Source: an uncultured Alphaproteobacteria bacterium (GTDB lineage Bacteria > Pseudomonadota > Alphaproteobacteria > GCA-2731375). From it: a DNA stretch of 64,000 nt. The position numbers and the translations under genes were made by a program. The notes below the pieces were generated by a model. It was not told where the DNA came from. It did not search any database and saw only the letters and a program-made list of their open reading frames with translations. This document shows, piece after piece, positions 8,198 to 17,209 of this stretch. Each line of letters starts with the position of its first letter. Within the stretch, counting starts at the first letter, position 1. Where the stretch lies: positions 2,000,557 to 2,064,556 of the forward strand of contig CATOSZ010000003.1 in NCBI GenBank assembly GCA_951812805.1, in the 5' to 3' direction.

Positions 8198-10216
8198 ATG
8201 CGTTATCGCCTCGGTGTCGATATCGGCGGCACCTTCACCGATTTCTGCGTTTTCTCCGAGGCGACGAACACGCTTCGGACCATGAAGGTCCTCTCGACCC
8301 CGGAGGATCCCGGCCGCGAGGTCGTGACCGGCCTCGAGCTGCTGGCGGAGCGGCACGGCATCGAGGCCGCCGACATCGTCCACATGACGCATGGCACCAC
8401 CGTCGGCGTCAACACGGTGATCCAGCGCAAGGGCATCAACCTCTGCCTGTTCACGACGGAGAACTTCGAGGACGTGCTCGAACTCGCCCGCCTGAAGATG
8501 CCGGATCCCTACAATCTATTCTCCCGCCGCCCGCCGCCGCTGGTCGACCGCGCGAACGTCTTTCCCATTCGCGAACGGATCCTGGCCGACGGCTCGGTCG
8601 AGGAACCGCTCGACGAGGCAAGCGTCATGGCGGCGCTCGCCCGGGTTCGCAGCGTCGGTGGCGAGGGCGTCGTCATCGCCCTGCTGCACGCCTACCGCAA
8701 CCCCGCGCACGAGCGGGCGGTGGAAGAGATCCTGGCCCGCGAGGCGCCGGACCTCGCGGTGATCCGGGAGTACGAGCGCACCGTGACCGCGGTGGTCGCC
8801 GGCTACGTGCAGCCGCGAATCCGGCACTACCTCACCTCGCTGCAGAGCTCGCTCGCCGCGTGCGGCGTGCCGGCGCCACCGATGATCACCAAGTCGAACG
8901 GCGGCATCATGAGCGCCGAACTGGCCAAGACGCGCTGCGCGCAGATGCTGCTCTCGGGCACCGCGGCCGGCGTCATCGGGGCGAGCCACGTCGCCCGCAT
9001 GACCGACACGGCGCGAACCATGAGCTTCGACGTCGGCGGTACCAGCGCGGACGTCGCCTTCATCCATGGCGGCGAGGCGCAATACGGTGTCGGCGAGGTG
9101 ATCGGCGAGTTCCCGATCTACATCCCGACCGTATCCGTGACCTCGATCGGCGAGGGCGGCGGCTCGATCGCCTGGGTCGACGGCCAGGGCGTGCTGAAGG
9201 TCGGGCCGGAGAGTGCCGGCTCCAACCCGGGGCCGGCCTGCTACGGCCGGGGCGGTGAGCGGGCGACACTGACCGACGCCTTTGCCGTGCTGGGTTTCCT
9301 CGGCCAGGCGGATCTCGGCTACAGCGCCGTACAGATGCACAGCGCGTTGGCCGCCGCCGCGATGGACGGGATCGCCGCGGACTTGGGGATGGAACGCCGG
9401 GCCACGGCGGAGGCGGTCGTCCGTGTCGCCGTCTCCGGCATGTTCCTCGAGGTCTCCAAGCTGGTCTCGCGGCATGGAATCGATCCGCGCGACTTCACCT
9501 TGCAGGCCTTCGGCGGCGCCGGCCCGATGATCGCCTGTTTCCTGGCGCGCGAGCTCGGCATGCGGCACGTCGTCGTTCCGGTGACGCCCGGCGTGTTGAG
9601 CGCCTTCGGCGGCCTGATCGCCGATGTGAAGAACGATTTCATCACCTCCGCCTATCTCGATCTCGACGAGGCCTCGTCGGCGACGGCGGTCCGCGACGGC
9701 TTCGCCGAACTGAGGGCGGAGGCGCTGCACTGGCTGCGGCGGGAGCAGAAATTCGAGGGCGACTATCGGCTGGTCCATTCCGCCGACATGCGCTACCGCG
9801 GCCAGTCCTTCGAGATCGAGACCCATATCGGCGAGGACACGGCGCGGGACGGCGATATCGAGGCGATGATCGAGGCCTTCCACGCCGAGCACCGCCGCGT
9901 CTACGACCACGCCGACGCGCAAGCGCCCGTACAGGCGATCAACCTGCGCCTCGTCGTCGTCGGTGAGGTGGCGAAGCCGGTCTTCGACAAGCTGGCGGCG
10001 AGCGATGCGCCGCCCGAAGCGCGGGCCGAGCTGGAGGTCTTCCACGAGGGGGCGGTGTGGACGGCACCGCTCTTCGATCGGGGGGACTTGCGGGCCGGGC
10101 AACGCTTCGCCGGGCCCGCCGTGATCCAACAGGACGATTGCACCACCTGCGTCCTGCCGGGCTTCGCGGGGCGGATCGACGACTACGGCAACATCATCCT
10201 GACCTCGGAGGCGTGA
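8198..10216 (+). CDS. hyuA: Hydantoinase/oxoprolinase family protein, subunit A
   Basis: 672-residue ATP-dependent amidohydrolase subunit. The actin-like ATPase phosphate motif G-V-D-I-G-G-T-F-T-D-F is at the N-terminus and a second glycine-rich motif (SFDVGGTSADV) lies mid-protein, as in hydantoinase A, acetone carboxylase beta and 5-oxoprolinase. The frame is open upstream, but a GGGGAG ribosome site at 8186-8191 points to ATG 8198. The next gene begins 3 bases after the stop, so A and B subunits are made together. The real substrate (hydantoin, N-methylhydantoin, 5-oxoproline or a ketone) cannot be told. Confidence 0.88.
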   Translation: MRYRLGVDIGGTFTDFCVFSEATNTLRTMKVLSTPEDPGREVVTGLELLAERHGIEAADIVHMTHGTTVGVNTVIQRKGINLCLFTTENFEDVLELARLKMPDPYNLFSRRPPPLVDRANVFPIRERILADGSVEEPLDEASVMAALARVRSVGGEGVVIALLHAYRNPAHERAVEEILAREAPDLAVIREYERTVTAVVAGYVQPRIRHYLTSLQSSLAACGVPAPPMITKSNGGIMSAELAKTRCAQMLLSGTAAGVIGASHVARMTDTARTMSFDVGGTSADVAFIHGGEAQYGVGEVIGEFPIYIPTVSVTSIGEGGGSIAWVDGQGVLKVGPESAGSNPGPACYGRGGERATLTDAFAVLGFLGQADLGYSAVQMHSALAAAAMDGIAADLGMERRATAEAVVRVAVSGMFLEVSKLVSRHGIDPRDFTLQAFGGAGPMIACFLARELGMRHVVVPVTPGVLSAFGGLIADVKNDFITSAYLDLDEASSATAVRDGFAELRAEALHWLRREQKFEGDYRLVHSADMRYRGQSFEIETHIGEDTARDGDIEAMIEAFHAEHRRVYDHADAQAPVQAINLRLVVVGEVAKPVFDKLAASDAPPEARAELEVFHEGAVWTAPLFDRGDLRAGQRFAGPAVIQQDDCTTCVLPGFAGRIDDYGNIILTSEA

Positions 10217-10219
10217 GAC

Positions 10220-12211
10220 ATGGCAATCGACAACGTCACGCTGGAGATCCTGGCCAACCATTGCCGCGCCGCGGCGGAGAGCATGGCCTATACGCTCTAT
10301 CGCACCGCCCATTCGACCTTCGTAAAGGAGACGGAGGATTTCACGACGGCGCTCACCACGCCGGACGGCTTCACCTTCGCGACGCCGACCGAACTCGGCG
10401 CCACCTGGTTCGTCGGCCTCAACTACGGCCCGGTGATCGAGGCCATCGACGGGTACGAGGACGGCGACATCTGCATGACGAACGACCCCTACAGCGGTTT
10501 CGTCTGCACCCATCCGCCCGACCTGCATCTCTGGAAGCCGGTCTTCCACGAGGGCGAAATCGTCTGCTTCGCCGTCGGCCATATCCACAATACCGACGTC
10601 GGCGGGGCGGTGCCGGCGAGCCTGTCGCGCACCCTGACCGAGGTACACCAGGAAGGCATCCGCATCCCGCCGATGAAGCTCTATGCCCGGGGCGAGCTGA
10701 ACCAGCAGATCATCGACATCATGTCGACCAACGTCCGGGTCCCGGACCAGAACTGGGGCGACCTGAAGGCGCAGGTCGCGGCGATGCATACCGGCGAACG
10801 CAAGGTCCGCGAGATGATCGCCAAGTTCGGCGTCGACGTCTTCCGCCGGGGCATCGAAGAGATCATGGACTACGCCGAACGCCAGGCCCGCGACCTGGTT
10901 CGCCGCCTGCCGGACGGCAGCTATTTCTTCGCGGATTACATCGACGAGGACTCGGTCGGCGGCAATCCCTGCCGCATCGCCCTCGAGGTGACGATCGCCG
11001 GCGACGACGTCACCTTCGATTTCACCGGCTCGGACCCGCAGCTCGAAAGCTCGATCAACATGCCGACCGGCGGCGACCCGCGCCACATCCTGATGATGGT
11101 CGGACTGGTCTATGTGCTCTATTCCCTCGACCCGACGATCCTGCTGAATTCGGGCTTGACCCGGGTCTGTCATTCCATCCTGCCGGAAGGCACGGTGGTC
11201 AATCCGACCTTCCCGGCCGCGGTCGGCATGCGCTCGCTCACCTGCATGCGCCTGCAGGGCGTGATCTTCGGCGCCTTCTCCCAGGCCGCCCCCGACCGTC
11301 TGCCGGCCGGACCCGCGAGCGGCGGGCCGATCATGAACGTGAACACCGTCGACAACCGGACCGGGCGCCGGGTCGTCGCCTCGATCGATCCGATCTCCGG
11401 CGGTGCAGGCGGCAACCCGGAACAGGACGGCACCGACGGCTCGGGCGCCAATTCCTCCTTCCTGAAGAACACGCCGGTCGAGATCAACGAGGCCGAGGTG
11501 CCGATCCGCATCCTGCGCTATGGCCTGGCCCGGGATTCGGGCGGGCCGGGGCGTCACCGCGGTGGGTTGGCGAGCGAGCTGACCTTCAAGGTCTTCGCGC
11601 CGAACACCCGCATTACCGCGCGCAACCGCGACCGCACGCGCTTTACCTCGTGGGGCATCCTCGGCGGGCGGGCCGGCGGGCCGTCGGCCTTCCGGCTCAA
11701 CCCCGGCACCAACCACGAGGTCGACCTCGGCAACACCGATATCCTGACCGCGGGCCCGGGCGACGTCATCCATGTCGCCTGCGGCGGCGCCGGCGGCTGG
11801 GGGCCGCCCTGGGAACGACCGGCGGTAGCGGTGCTGGCCGACGTCCGCCGCGGCTTCGTCTCGGCGCAGCAGGCGGAACGCGACTATGGCGTGGTGCTCG
11901 CCAATGGCGACATCGACGGCGAGGCGACGGACCGGCGGCGCACCGAAATGCAAGGCGCGGCGAGCCAAGGCTTCTATCACTTCGGGCCCGAGCGCGAGGC
12001 CTACGAGCGGCTTTGGACGCGCGCGAACTACGACGCGCTGACCGAAGTGCTGGCCAGCCTGCCGGTGCACTGGCGCTTCTTCATGAAGACCCGGCTGTTC
12101 GAGGCGCTTGCCTGCTTGCCGGCGGACGAGCGGAGCGGCGACGGCGGCGAGGTCCACGCCCTGTTCGACGACATCGCCCGCAATTATCCCGAGCTCGCCG
12201 CCCTCAGATGA
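10220..12211 (+). CDS. hyuB: Hydantoinase B/oxoprolinase family protein
   Basis: 663-residue partner of the preceding HyuA. Typical landmarks are the N-terminal M-A-I-D-N-V-T-L-E-I-L, T-N-D-P-Y near residue 90, G-H-I-H-N-T-D-V-G-G, and the Gly-rich segment A-C-G-G-A-G-G-W-G-P-P toward the C-terminus. It is longer than minimal HyuB proteins (~520-580 residues): about 110 extra residues follow the glycine-rich segment. Its last 8 bases overlap the convergent DsrE-like gene. A second hyuB lies at the far right end of the window. Confidence 0.88.
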   Translation: MAIDNVTLEILANHCRAAAESMAYTLYRTAHSTFVKETEDFTTALTTPDGFTFATPTELGATWFVGLNYGPVIEAIDGYEDGDICMTNDPYSGFVCTHPPDLHLWKPVFHEGEIVCFAVGHIHNTDVGGAVPASLSRTLTEVHQEGIRIPPMKLYARGELNQQIIDIMSTNVRVPDQNWGDLKAQVAAMHTGERKVREMIAKFGVDVFRRGIEEIMDYAERQARDLVRRLPDGSYFFADYIDEDSVGGNPCRIALEVTIAGDDVTFDFTGSDPQLESSINMPTGGDPRHILMMVGLVYVLYSLDPTILLNSGLTRVCHSILPEGTVVNPTFPAAVGMRSLTCMRLQGVIFGAFSQAAPDRLPAGPASGGPIMNVNTVDNRTGRRVVASIDPISGGAGGNPEQDGTDGSGANSSFLKNTPVEINEAEVPIRILRYGLARDSGGPGRHRGGLASELTFKVFAPNTRITARNRDRTRFTSWGILGGRAGGPSAFRLNPGTNHEVDLGNTDILTAGPGDVIHVACGGAGGWGPPWERPAVAVLADVRRGFVSAQQAERDYGVVLANGDIDGEATDRRRTEMQGAASQGFYHFGPEREAYERLWTRANYDALTEVLASLPVHWRFFMKTRLFEALACLPADERSGDGGEVHALFDDIARNYPELAALR

Positions 12212-12635
12212 AGACGATCCGGGCAGCGTCGCCCGCTTCCAGATAGAGGGTGGCGAGGCCGCCCTCCTCTATAGCGATGTCGCCGCGCAGCTCGGCCCGG
12301 GTGAGGCCCTCCGCCTTCAGGCCAGCCTCGCAGACCATGATCCGCACGCCGAGTTCGGCGCAGGCCGTCAACAGCGTCTCGAAATCGCCGACCCCGGCCA
12401 AGGCCAAGGCCCGGTCAGAGGCCGCGGCATCGCCGTCGAGGCCATGCCAGCCGGGCCCGCCGGACCCGTCGTCGGCGACCAGCGCCCGGCAGGCGCCCAT
12501 GGTGAAAAATAGCGTCGCGCGTCGTTCGAGCGCCGCCGCCGCGCTCGCCATCGCCAGGGCGTAATGCACCCGGGAAAACGACGCATCGTGGATTACCAGG
12601 GCGAGCGCGCCGCTGTCGGAAAGCTCAGGCGGCAT
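12204..12635 (-). CDS. DsrE-family protein
   Basis: 143-residue protein of the DsrE/DsrF sulfurtransferase-like fold. Visible features are the N-terminal strand L-A-L-V-I-H-D-A-S, a central helix rich in Ala, and the segment E-L-G-V-R-I-M-V-C-E-A-G, where the Cys matches the reactive-cysteine region of this family. The preferred start (ATG 12633-12635) overlaps the moeB stop by 11 bases, which suggests translational coupling with the ThiF/MoeB-like gene. Together they hint at sulfur transfer to a carrier protein or cofactor; that is inference. Confidence 0.7.
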   Translation of the reverse strand: MPPELSDSGALALVIHDASFSRVHYALAMASAAAALERRATLFFTMGACRALVADDGSGGPGWHGLDGDAAASDRALALAGVGDFETLLTACAELGVRIMVCEAGLKAEGLTRAELRGDIAIEEGGLATLYLEAGDAARIVFI

Positions 12636-13419
12636 CGCGGTCGATGGCGCGGATCGACGGGCTTTCACCGCACAGCCGGCACTTGCTGTCCGGCCGGACC
12701 TTGACCTTGCGGAATTCGCAGCCGAGCGCGTCGTAGATCAGCAGGCGGCCCGACATGCTCTCGCCGATGTCCAGCAGTTCCTTGATCACCTCCGTCGCCT
12801 GCAAACCGCCCATGACGCCGGCGACGGCGCCGAGCACGCCGCCCTCCGCGCAGCTCGGCACCAGGTCGGGCGGCGGCGGTTCGGGGAAGACGCAGCGATA
12901 GCAGGGATGGCCCTCGCCCCGGTGGCTCTTGTAGGTCGAAAGCTGGCCGTCGAAGCGCAGGACCGCCGCCGAGACCAGGGTCCGACCGCCCAGGTGGCAG
13001 GCGTCGTTCAGCAGGAACCGGGTGTCGAAATTGTCCGATCCGTCGGCGACCAGGTCGTAACCGGCGATCAGCGCCTCGACGTTGTCCGGCGCCAACCGCA
13101 GCTCGTGCGGCACGATTTCGACGTCCGGATTGATCCGGGCCACCTCGTCGATGGCGCTCGCCACCTTGGGCCGGCCGACGTCGGCGGTGCCGTGCAGGAT
13201 CTGGCGTTGCAGGTTGGAGAGCGAGACCGCGTCGTCGTCGACGAGGCCGATGGTGCCGACGCCCGCCGCCGCCAGATAGGTCACCAGGGGGGAGCCGAGG
13301 CCGCCGGCGCCGATCACCAGCACCCGGCTGGCCAGCAGCTTCTCCTGTCCAATGCCGCCGACCTCGCGCAGGATGATGTGGCGGGCGTAGCGTTCGATTT
13401 GGGTGTCGTCCATGCTCAT
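12625..13419 (-). CDS. moeB: MoeB/ThiF family adenylyltransferase
   Basis: 264-residue E1-like enzyme that adenylates the C-terminus of a ubiquitin-like sulfur carrier (MoaD or ThiS) for molybdopterin or thiazole synthesis. ATP-binding G-A-G-G-L-G-S-P is at 37-44; the Arg of S-N-L-Q-R-Q and the Asp of D-G-S-D-N-F are present; two zinc CxxC pairs (C-Y-R-C and C-R-L-C) flank the C-terminal part. There is no rhodanese domain. Two near starts exist (13419 and 13413). Molybdopterin supply would suit the HcrB-like protein encoded in this window, but the link is only contextual. Confidence 0.85.
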   Translation of the reverse strand: MSMDDTQIERYARHIILREVGGIGQEKLLASRVLVIGAGGLGSPLVTYLAAAGVGTIGLVDDDAVSLSNLQRQILHGTADVGRPKVASAIDEVARINPDVEIVPHELRLAPDNVEALIAGYDLVADGSDNFDTRFLLNDACHLGGRTLVSAAVLRFDGQLSTYKSHRGEGHPCYRCVFPEPPPPDLVPSCAEGGVLGAVAGVMGGLQATEVIKELLDIGESMSGRLLIYDALGCEFRKVKVRPDSKCRLCGESPSIRAIDRDAA

Positions 13420-13467
13420 GGTGCCAGCATACCGAATGCCGGCGGGCCGAGGTAGCCTCGGATCGTC

Positions 13468-14238
13468 TTAGATCGCCGTCGCCGTGGTGACGATCGGCAT
13501 GCTGACGAAGGCGAAGCGGCCCTCGGCGTCGGCGGCGTTCAACTCGTCCAGCCAGCGCCGCGCCGCGGTTTCCTCGACGCCCTGCACCACCGCGAACATG
13601 GCGACCATTTTGGCGTTCCAGAAGGCCGCCGTGTTTTCGTGCAGGTGTCGGTTCATGAAGGCGATGGCCCGTTGCCCGATACCACCGAATCCGGTGGCGG
13701 CCAGCCGTTCCGGCATCTCGATCGGCAGCATCTGGTGCGCGCAGTGGCCCCGCCAGACCTCGTGCATCGCCTCGTTCAGTGCCGGGTCGGGCCCATGGAA
13801 GCGCCAATGATCCCAGAGCACGGAGATGAAGACGGCCCGCCCCCCCGGCTTCAGGACCCGCCGGCATTCGGCCAGCGCGCCGGCGACGTCGGGCACATAT
13901 TCCAGGGTCTGCACCGAGGCGAGGCCGTCGATCTCGCCGTCACCGAGGGGGAGTTCCCCGGCAATGCCCGCATGCAGTTCCACCGCCGGCAGATCGGCGC
14001 ACAGCTCGCGTGCCGCCGCCAGCTGCTTCTCGTTCGGGTCGATGCCGACGGCCCGCCCGTCCGCACCCACCGCCAGGGCGAGGTCGCGCACCAGATGGCC
14101 GCCACCGCAGCCGATATCCAGGACCGAAAGGCCCGGGCGGAGATCGAGCGCGGCGAAGGCCGCCAGGCGCCGGGCGGCGCCCTCCGGCCCTTCCGCGACC
14201 CGGCGCTGCCAGAGGCTGATGTCCTGTTCGATATCCAT
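13468..14238 (-). CDS. Class I SAM-dependent methyltransferase
   Basis: 256-residue Rossmann methyltransferase. Motif I (V-L-D-I-G-C-G-G-G-H-L) lies near residue 40, the acidic SAM-ribose position follows in G-I-D-P-N, and the post-II region has L-K-P-G-G-R. The arrangement resembles the UbiE/arsenite-methyltransferase-like Methyltransf_11 group, so the acceptor cannot be assigned. It is 16 bases from thrB on the same strand; no functional link is apparent. Confidence 0.82.
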   Translation of the reverse strand: MDIEQDISLWQRRVAEGPEGAARRLAAFAALDLRPGLSVLDIGCGGGHLVRDLALAVGADGRAVGIDPNEKQLAAARELCADLPAVELHAGIAGELPLGDGEIDGLASVQTLEYVPDVAGALAECRRVLKPGGRAVFISVLWDHWRFHGPDPALNEAMHEVWRGHCAHQMLPIEMPERLAATGFGGIGQRAIAFMNRHLHENTAAFWNAKMVAMFAVVQGVEETAARRWLDELNAADAEGRFAFVSMPIVTTATAI

Positions 14239-14254
14239 GTGCCGCGGACGCCGT

Positions 14255-15217
14255 TCAGTCGAGGCCGTAGGCGCCCGGACCGCTCACCTGGCGGTGAAAG
14301 CGCAGCCGCGTGAGATAATCGATCGGGTCCTTTGGCTTGACCAACGCCCCCTCCACCTGGTTCAGCCAGTCGTACAAGCGGGTCAGCAGAAAGCGCAGCG
14401 CCGCCCCCTGGGCCAGGATCGGCAGGGCCGCCAGCTCGCGTGGCTCCAGCTCGCGCACCCGGCGATAGCCGGCGAGCAGGCGGCGGGCCTTGGTGATGTT
14501 GAAATCGACGTTGTTCTCGAAACACCAGGCGTTCAGGCAGATGGCGATGTCGTAGGCGAAGGCGTCGTTGCAGGCGAAGTAGAAGTCGATCAGGCCGGAG
14601 AAGTCGTCCCCCAGAAAGAAGACGTTGTCGGGGAAGAGGTCGGCGTGAATGACGCCGGCGGGCAAATCCTCCGGCCAGGCGTTCTGTAGCACCTCGAACT
14701 CGCCCACGATCTCGTCGCGCAGGCCCGGGCGCACTTCGTCGGCCCGGTAGGCGGTCTCGGCGATCAGGCCGGCCCAACCTTCGAGGCCGAGGGCATTGGT
14801 CCGGCGGATCTCGAAATCGGCGCCGGCCAGGTGCATTTCGGCGAGCGCGGCGCCCACCTGTTCGCACTGGCCCGGGGTCTGGCGGCGCGGCCAGTTGCCT
14901 TGCAGGAAGGTGACGATCGCCGCGGGCTTGCCGGCGAGGCGGCGCAACGCCACCCCGTCGCGCGCCGTGACGGGCAACGGGCAGGCGACGCCTTTGGCGC
15001 TCAGATGTCCGATCAGGCCCAGGAAGAACGGCAGGTCGGCCTCCGCCACCCGCTTCTCGTAGATCGTCAGGATGTAGATGCCCTGATCGGTCTGCAGCAG
15101 AAAGTTGGAGTTCTCGACCCCCTCCGCGATGCCCTTGCAGGCGACCGGACGGCCGATGTCGTAAGCCTCCAGGAAGGCGGCGAGGTCTTCGTCCGAGACG
15201 TCGGTATAGACGGCCAT
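14255..15217 (-). CDS. thrB: Homoserine kinase (aminoglycoside phosphotransferase-like, ThrB)
   Basis: 320-residue cytoplasmic kinase phosphorylating L-homoserine in threonine synthesis; this APH-fold form is the usual alphaproteobacterial ThrB. Features are M-A-V-Y-T-D-V at the N-terminus, the [11 protein letters not shown] nucleotide loop, the Brenner-type catalytic segment [12 protein letters not shown], and I-D-F-Y for metal binding. Full length. It sits 9 bases after ispH, an adjacency I recall as common in alphaproteobacteria (usually followed by rnhA, which is not here). Confidence 0.92.
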   Translation of the reverse strand: MAVYTDVSDEDLAAFLEAYDIGRPVACKGIAEGVENSNFLLQTDQGIYILTIYEKRVAEADLPFFLGLIGHLSAKGVACPLPVTARDGVALRRLAGKPAAIVTFLQGNWPRRQTPGQCEQVGAALAEMHLAGADFEIRRTNALGLEGWAGLIAETAYRADEVRPGLRDEIVGEFEVLQNAWPEDLPAGVIHADLFPDNVFFLGDDFSGLIDFYFACNDAFAYDIAICLNAWCFENNVDFNITKARRLLAGYRRVRELEPRELAALPILAQGAALRFLLTRLYDWLNQVEGALVKPKDPIDYLTRLRFHRQVSGPGAYGLD

Positions 15218-15226
15218 GGTGGGCGT

Positions 15227-16177
15227 TCAGGCGATCTTGCGCAGCTCGCGCGGCAGCTTGAAGGTGACGTGCTCCTCGGCCACCTTGATCTCTTCCATCT
15301 CGATGGTGCGGTGTTCGCGCAGCGCGTCGATGACCTCCTCGACCAGCACTTCGGGGGCGGAGGCGCCTGCGGAAATGCCTATGGTGTCGGCCGCGGCGAT
15401 ACGAGACCAGTCGAGATCACGGGCGCGTTGCACCAGGAAGGCTTCCTCGCAGCCCGACTGCCGCGCCACCTCGACCAGGCGCAGCGAGTTGGAGGAGTTC
15501 GGCGCCCCGATCGCCAGGAACAGGTCGCAGCGCCCGGCGATCCGCTTGACGGCGGCCTGCCGGTTGGTCGTCGCGAAGCAGATGTCTTCCTTGCGCGGCC
15601 CGGCGATGCGGGGAAAGCGACGAATGAGCGCGCCGACCATCTGCGCCGTTTCATCCACCGATAGCGTCGTCTGGGTGATATAGGCGAGGCCGACGTCCTC
15701 GGCGATCTCCAGGGCCTCGACGTCCTCGACCGTTTCGACCAGCGAGATGGCGCCGGCCGGCAGCTGGCCGATGGTGCCGACGACCTCGGGGTGACCGGCG
15801 TGACCGATCAGGATGACGTGGCGCTCGGCGCTATGATGGTGCTCGGCTTCCCGGTGTACCTTGGAGACGAGCGGACAGGTCGCGTCGATATAATAGAGGT
15901 TGCGGTCCTCGGCCTCGATGGGGACCGATTTCGGCACGCCGTGGGCCGAGAAGATGACGTTGGCGCCGGCGGGCACCTCCTCCAGTTCCTCGACGAAGAT
16001 GGCGCCCTGGGTCTCCAGATTTTCGACGACATGGCGGTTGTGCACGATTTCATGGCGCACGTAGATCGGTGCGCCGAAACGCTCGATCGCCAGCTCGACG
16101 ATCTGGATCGCGCGGTCGACGCCGGCACAGAATCCGCGTGGCGCGGCGAGGAGAATCTTCAACGGTCGCTTGTCCAT
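15227..16177 (-). CDS. ispH: 4-hydroxy-3-methylbut-2-enyl diphosphate reductase
   Basis: 316-residue [4Fe-4S] enzyme of the last MEP-pathway step, making IPP and DMAPP. All three cluster cysteines are visible: P-R-G-F-C-A-G-V at the N-terminus (Cys17), D-A-T-C-P-L-V mid-protein and [10 protein letters not shown] in the second half. The frame continues upstream of the real start; ATG 16175-16177 is chosen because [10 protein letters not shown] is the family N-terminus. First gene of the ispH-thrB pair on the minus strand. Confidence 0.95.
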   Translation of the reverse strand: MDKRPLKILLAAPRGFCAGVDRAIQIVELAIERFGAPIYVRHEIVHNRHVVENLETQGAIFVEELEEVPAGANVIFSAHGVPKSVPIEAEDRNLYYIDATCPLVSKVHREAEHHHSAERHVILIGHAGHPEVVGTIGQLPAGAISLVETVEDVEALEIAEDVGLAYITQTTLSVDETAQMVGALIRRFPRIAGPRKEDICFATTNRQAAVKRIAGRCDLFLAIGAPNSSNSLRLVEVARQSGCEEAFLVQRARDLDWSRIAAADTIGISAGASAPEVLVEEVIDALREHRTIEMEEIKVAEEHVTFKLPRELRKIA

Positions 16178-16325
16178 GGTCCTCGCTCCCACCTCGTCCG
16201 GGTCGCCGGATCGCGCGCTTGTGCGCAAGCGGCCATCCGGCTTATGGTGCCGCCGTCCCGCGCCCTGCCGCGCCTTACGGCTCGGTTCTTCTAGTACAGG
16301 CGGGCACCCAAGGAAAGGGGAAGCG

Positions 16326-16565
16326 ATGAGCGAGCCGGTCGTGGCGCAGAAGTCACCCATCGAATTCGAGGTCAAGGAAGGGCGGAGCTATTGGTGGTGT
16401 TCCTGCGGGAAAAGCGCCAACCAGCCGTTCTGCGACGGCTCGCACAAGGACACCGACTTCACGCCCGTGCAGTACGAGGCCAAGCGGACGCGGACCGTCT
16501 ATTTCTGCGCCTGCAAAAAGTCCGAGAATTCGCCGCTTTGCGACGGCACCCACAACGATCTCTAG
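16326..16565 (+). CDS. Dual CDGSH iron-sulfur domain protein
   Basis: 79-residue soluble protein with two CDGSH motifs, each C-x-C-x9-C-D-G-(S/T)-H: C-S-C...F-C-D-G-S-H and C-A-C...L-C-D-G-T-H. Each should bind a redox-active [2Fe-2S] cluster through three Cys and one His, as in the type 3 (Miner2-like) and bacterial dual-motif members. There is no membrane anchor. I start at ATG 16326 (M-S-E-P-V), preceded by AAGGGGAAG. Cellular role unknown; electron or cluster transfer is inferred from the family. Confidence 0.9.
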   Translation: MSEPVVAQKSPIEFEVKEGRSYWWCSCGKSANQPFCDGSHKDTDFTPVQYEAKRTRTVYFCACKKSENSPLCDGTHNDL

Positions 16566-16575
16566 GTGCTCCGCG

Positions 16576-17106
16576 ATGACGCCGCTTCGGCCGGCCGGCC
16601 TTGCCGCAGGGCTGCTCTTGCTGCTCACCGGCTGCGGCGTTTTCGACAAGGAACCGCCGAAGCCCTGTCCCGTCGCCCTGGTGCTGAACGAGGCGGGGGA
16701 GGTCGTGCGCTACCGGCCGGGCGGCGGGCGTGACCTGCTGGACGTCGCCTACCGGGCGAATTTCGGGCGCAACAGGCTCGAATGCAAATACAAGGGCAAC
16801 CAGCTGGCCGTCGCCCTCGACCTCGAGGTGGTGGCCGAACGCGGCCCCGGCGCTGAGGCGGCGGAGGCTCGGATTCCCTACTTCGTCGCCGTGCTGGACG
16901 ATCGCCAGAAGATTCTCGCGCGCGAGCTGTTCGAGGCGACGCTGGCTTTCGAGCCCGGCCGCCGCCGCGCCGTCATCGTCGAAGAACTGGCCCAGCGCTT
17001 CCACCTGAACGATTTCCAGAGCGGCGCCAACTTCGAGATCGTCGTCGGCTTCGAGCTGACGCCGGAGGAGCTGGACGAAAACCGGCGCCGTCGGGGCGCG
17101 CGCTAA
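16576..17106 (+). CDS. Hypothetical lipoprotein
   Basis: 176-residue exported protein. A hydrophobic stretch (LAAGLLLLL) is followed by the lipobox L-T-G-C at about residues 17-20, so it should be lipid-anchored to the cell envelope. The rest is soluble, with two conserved-looking strands (L-A-V-A-L-D-L-E-V-V and E-I-V-V-G-F-E-L) and an Arg-rich C-terminus. I do not recognise a named family. It follows the CDGSH gene by 10 bases on the same strand. Confidence 0.78.
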   Translation: MTPLRPAGLAAGLLLLLTGCGVFDKEPPKPCPVALVLNEAGEVVRYRPGGGRDLLDVAYRANFGRNRLECKYKGNQLAVALDLEVVAERGPGAEAAEARIPYFVAVLDDRQKILARELFEATLAFEPGRRRAVIVEELAQRFHLNDFQSGANFEIVVGFELTPEELDENRRRRGAR

Positions 17107-17209
17107 CGGGCAGCCCACACCCTGTCGATTGGCATTTTTGCGCCGTCGCGTTCATCCTGGTCACAAGGCTTCCGGGGGCCGTCGCCCTCGCAGCGACAAG
17201 GAGAACGCC

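Noticed and set aside
8516-12157. Very long open frame on the minus strand (about 1213 codons) opposite hyuA and hyuB
   Set aside because: It is antisense to two clearly recognised genes, has low-complexity Arg/Ala/Gly/Asp composition and no recognisable domain; GC-rich codon bias creates such frames.
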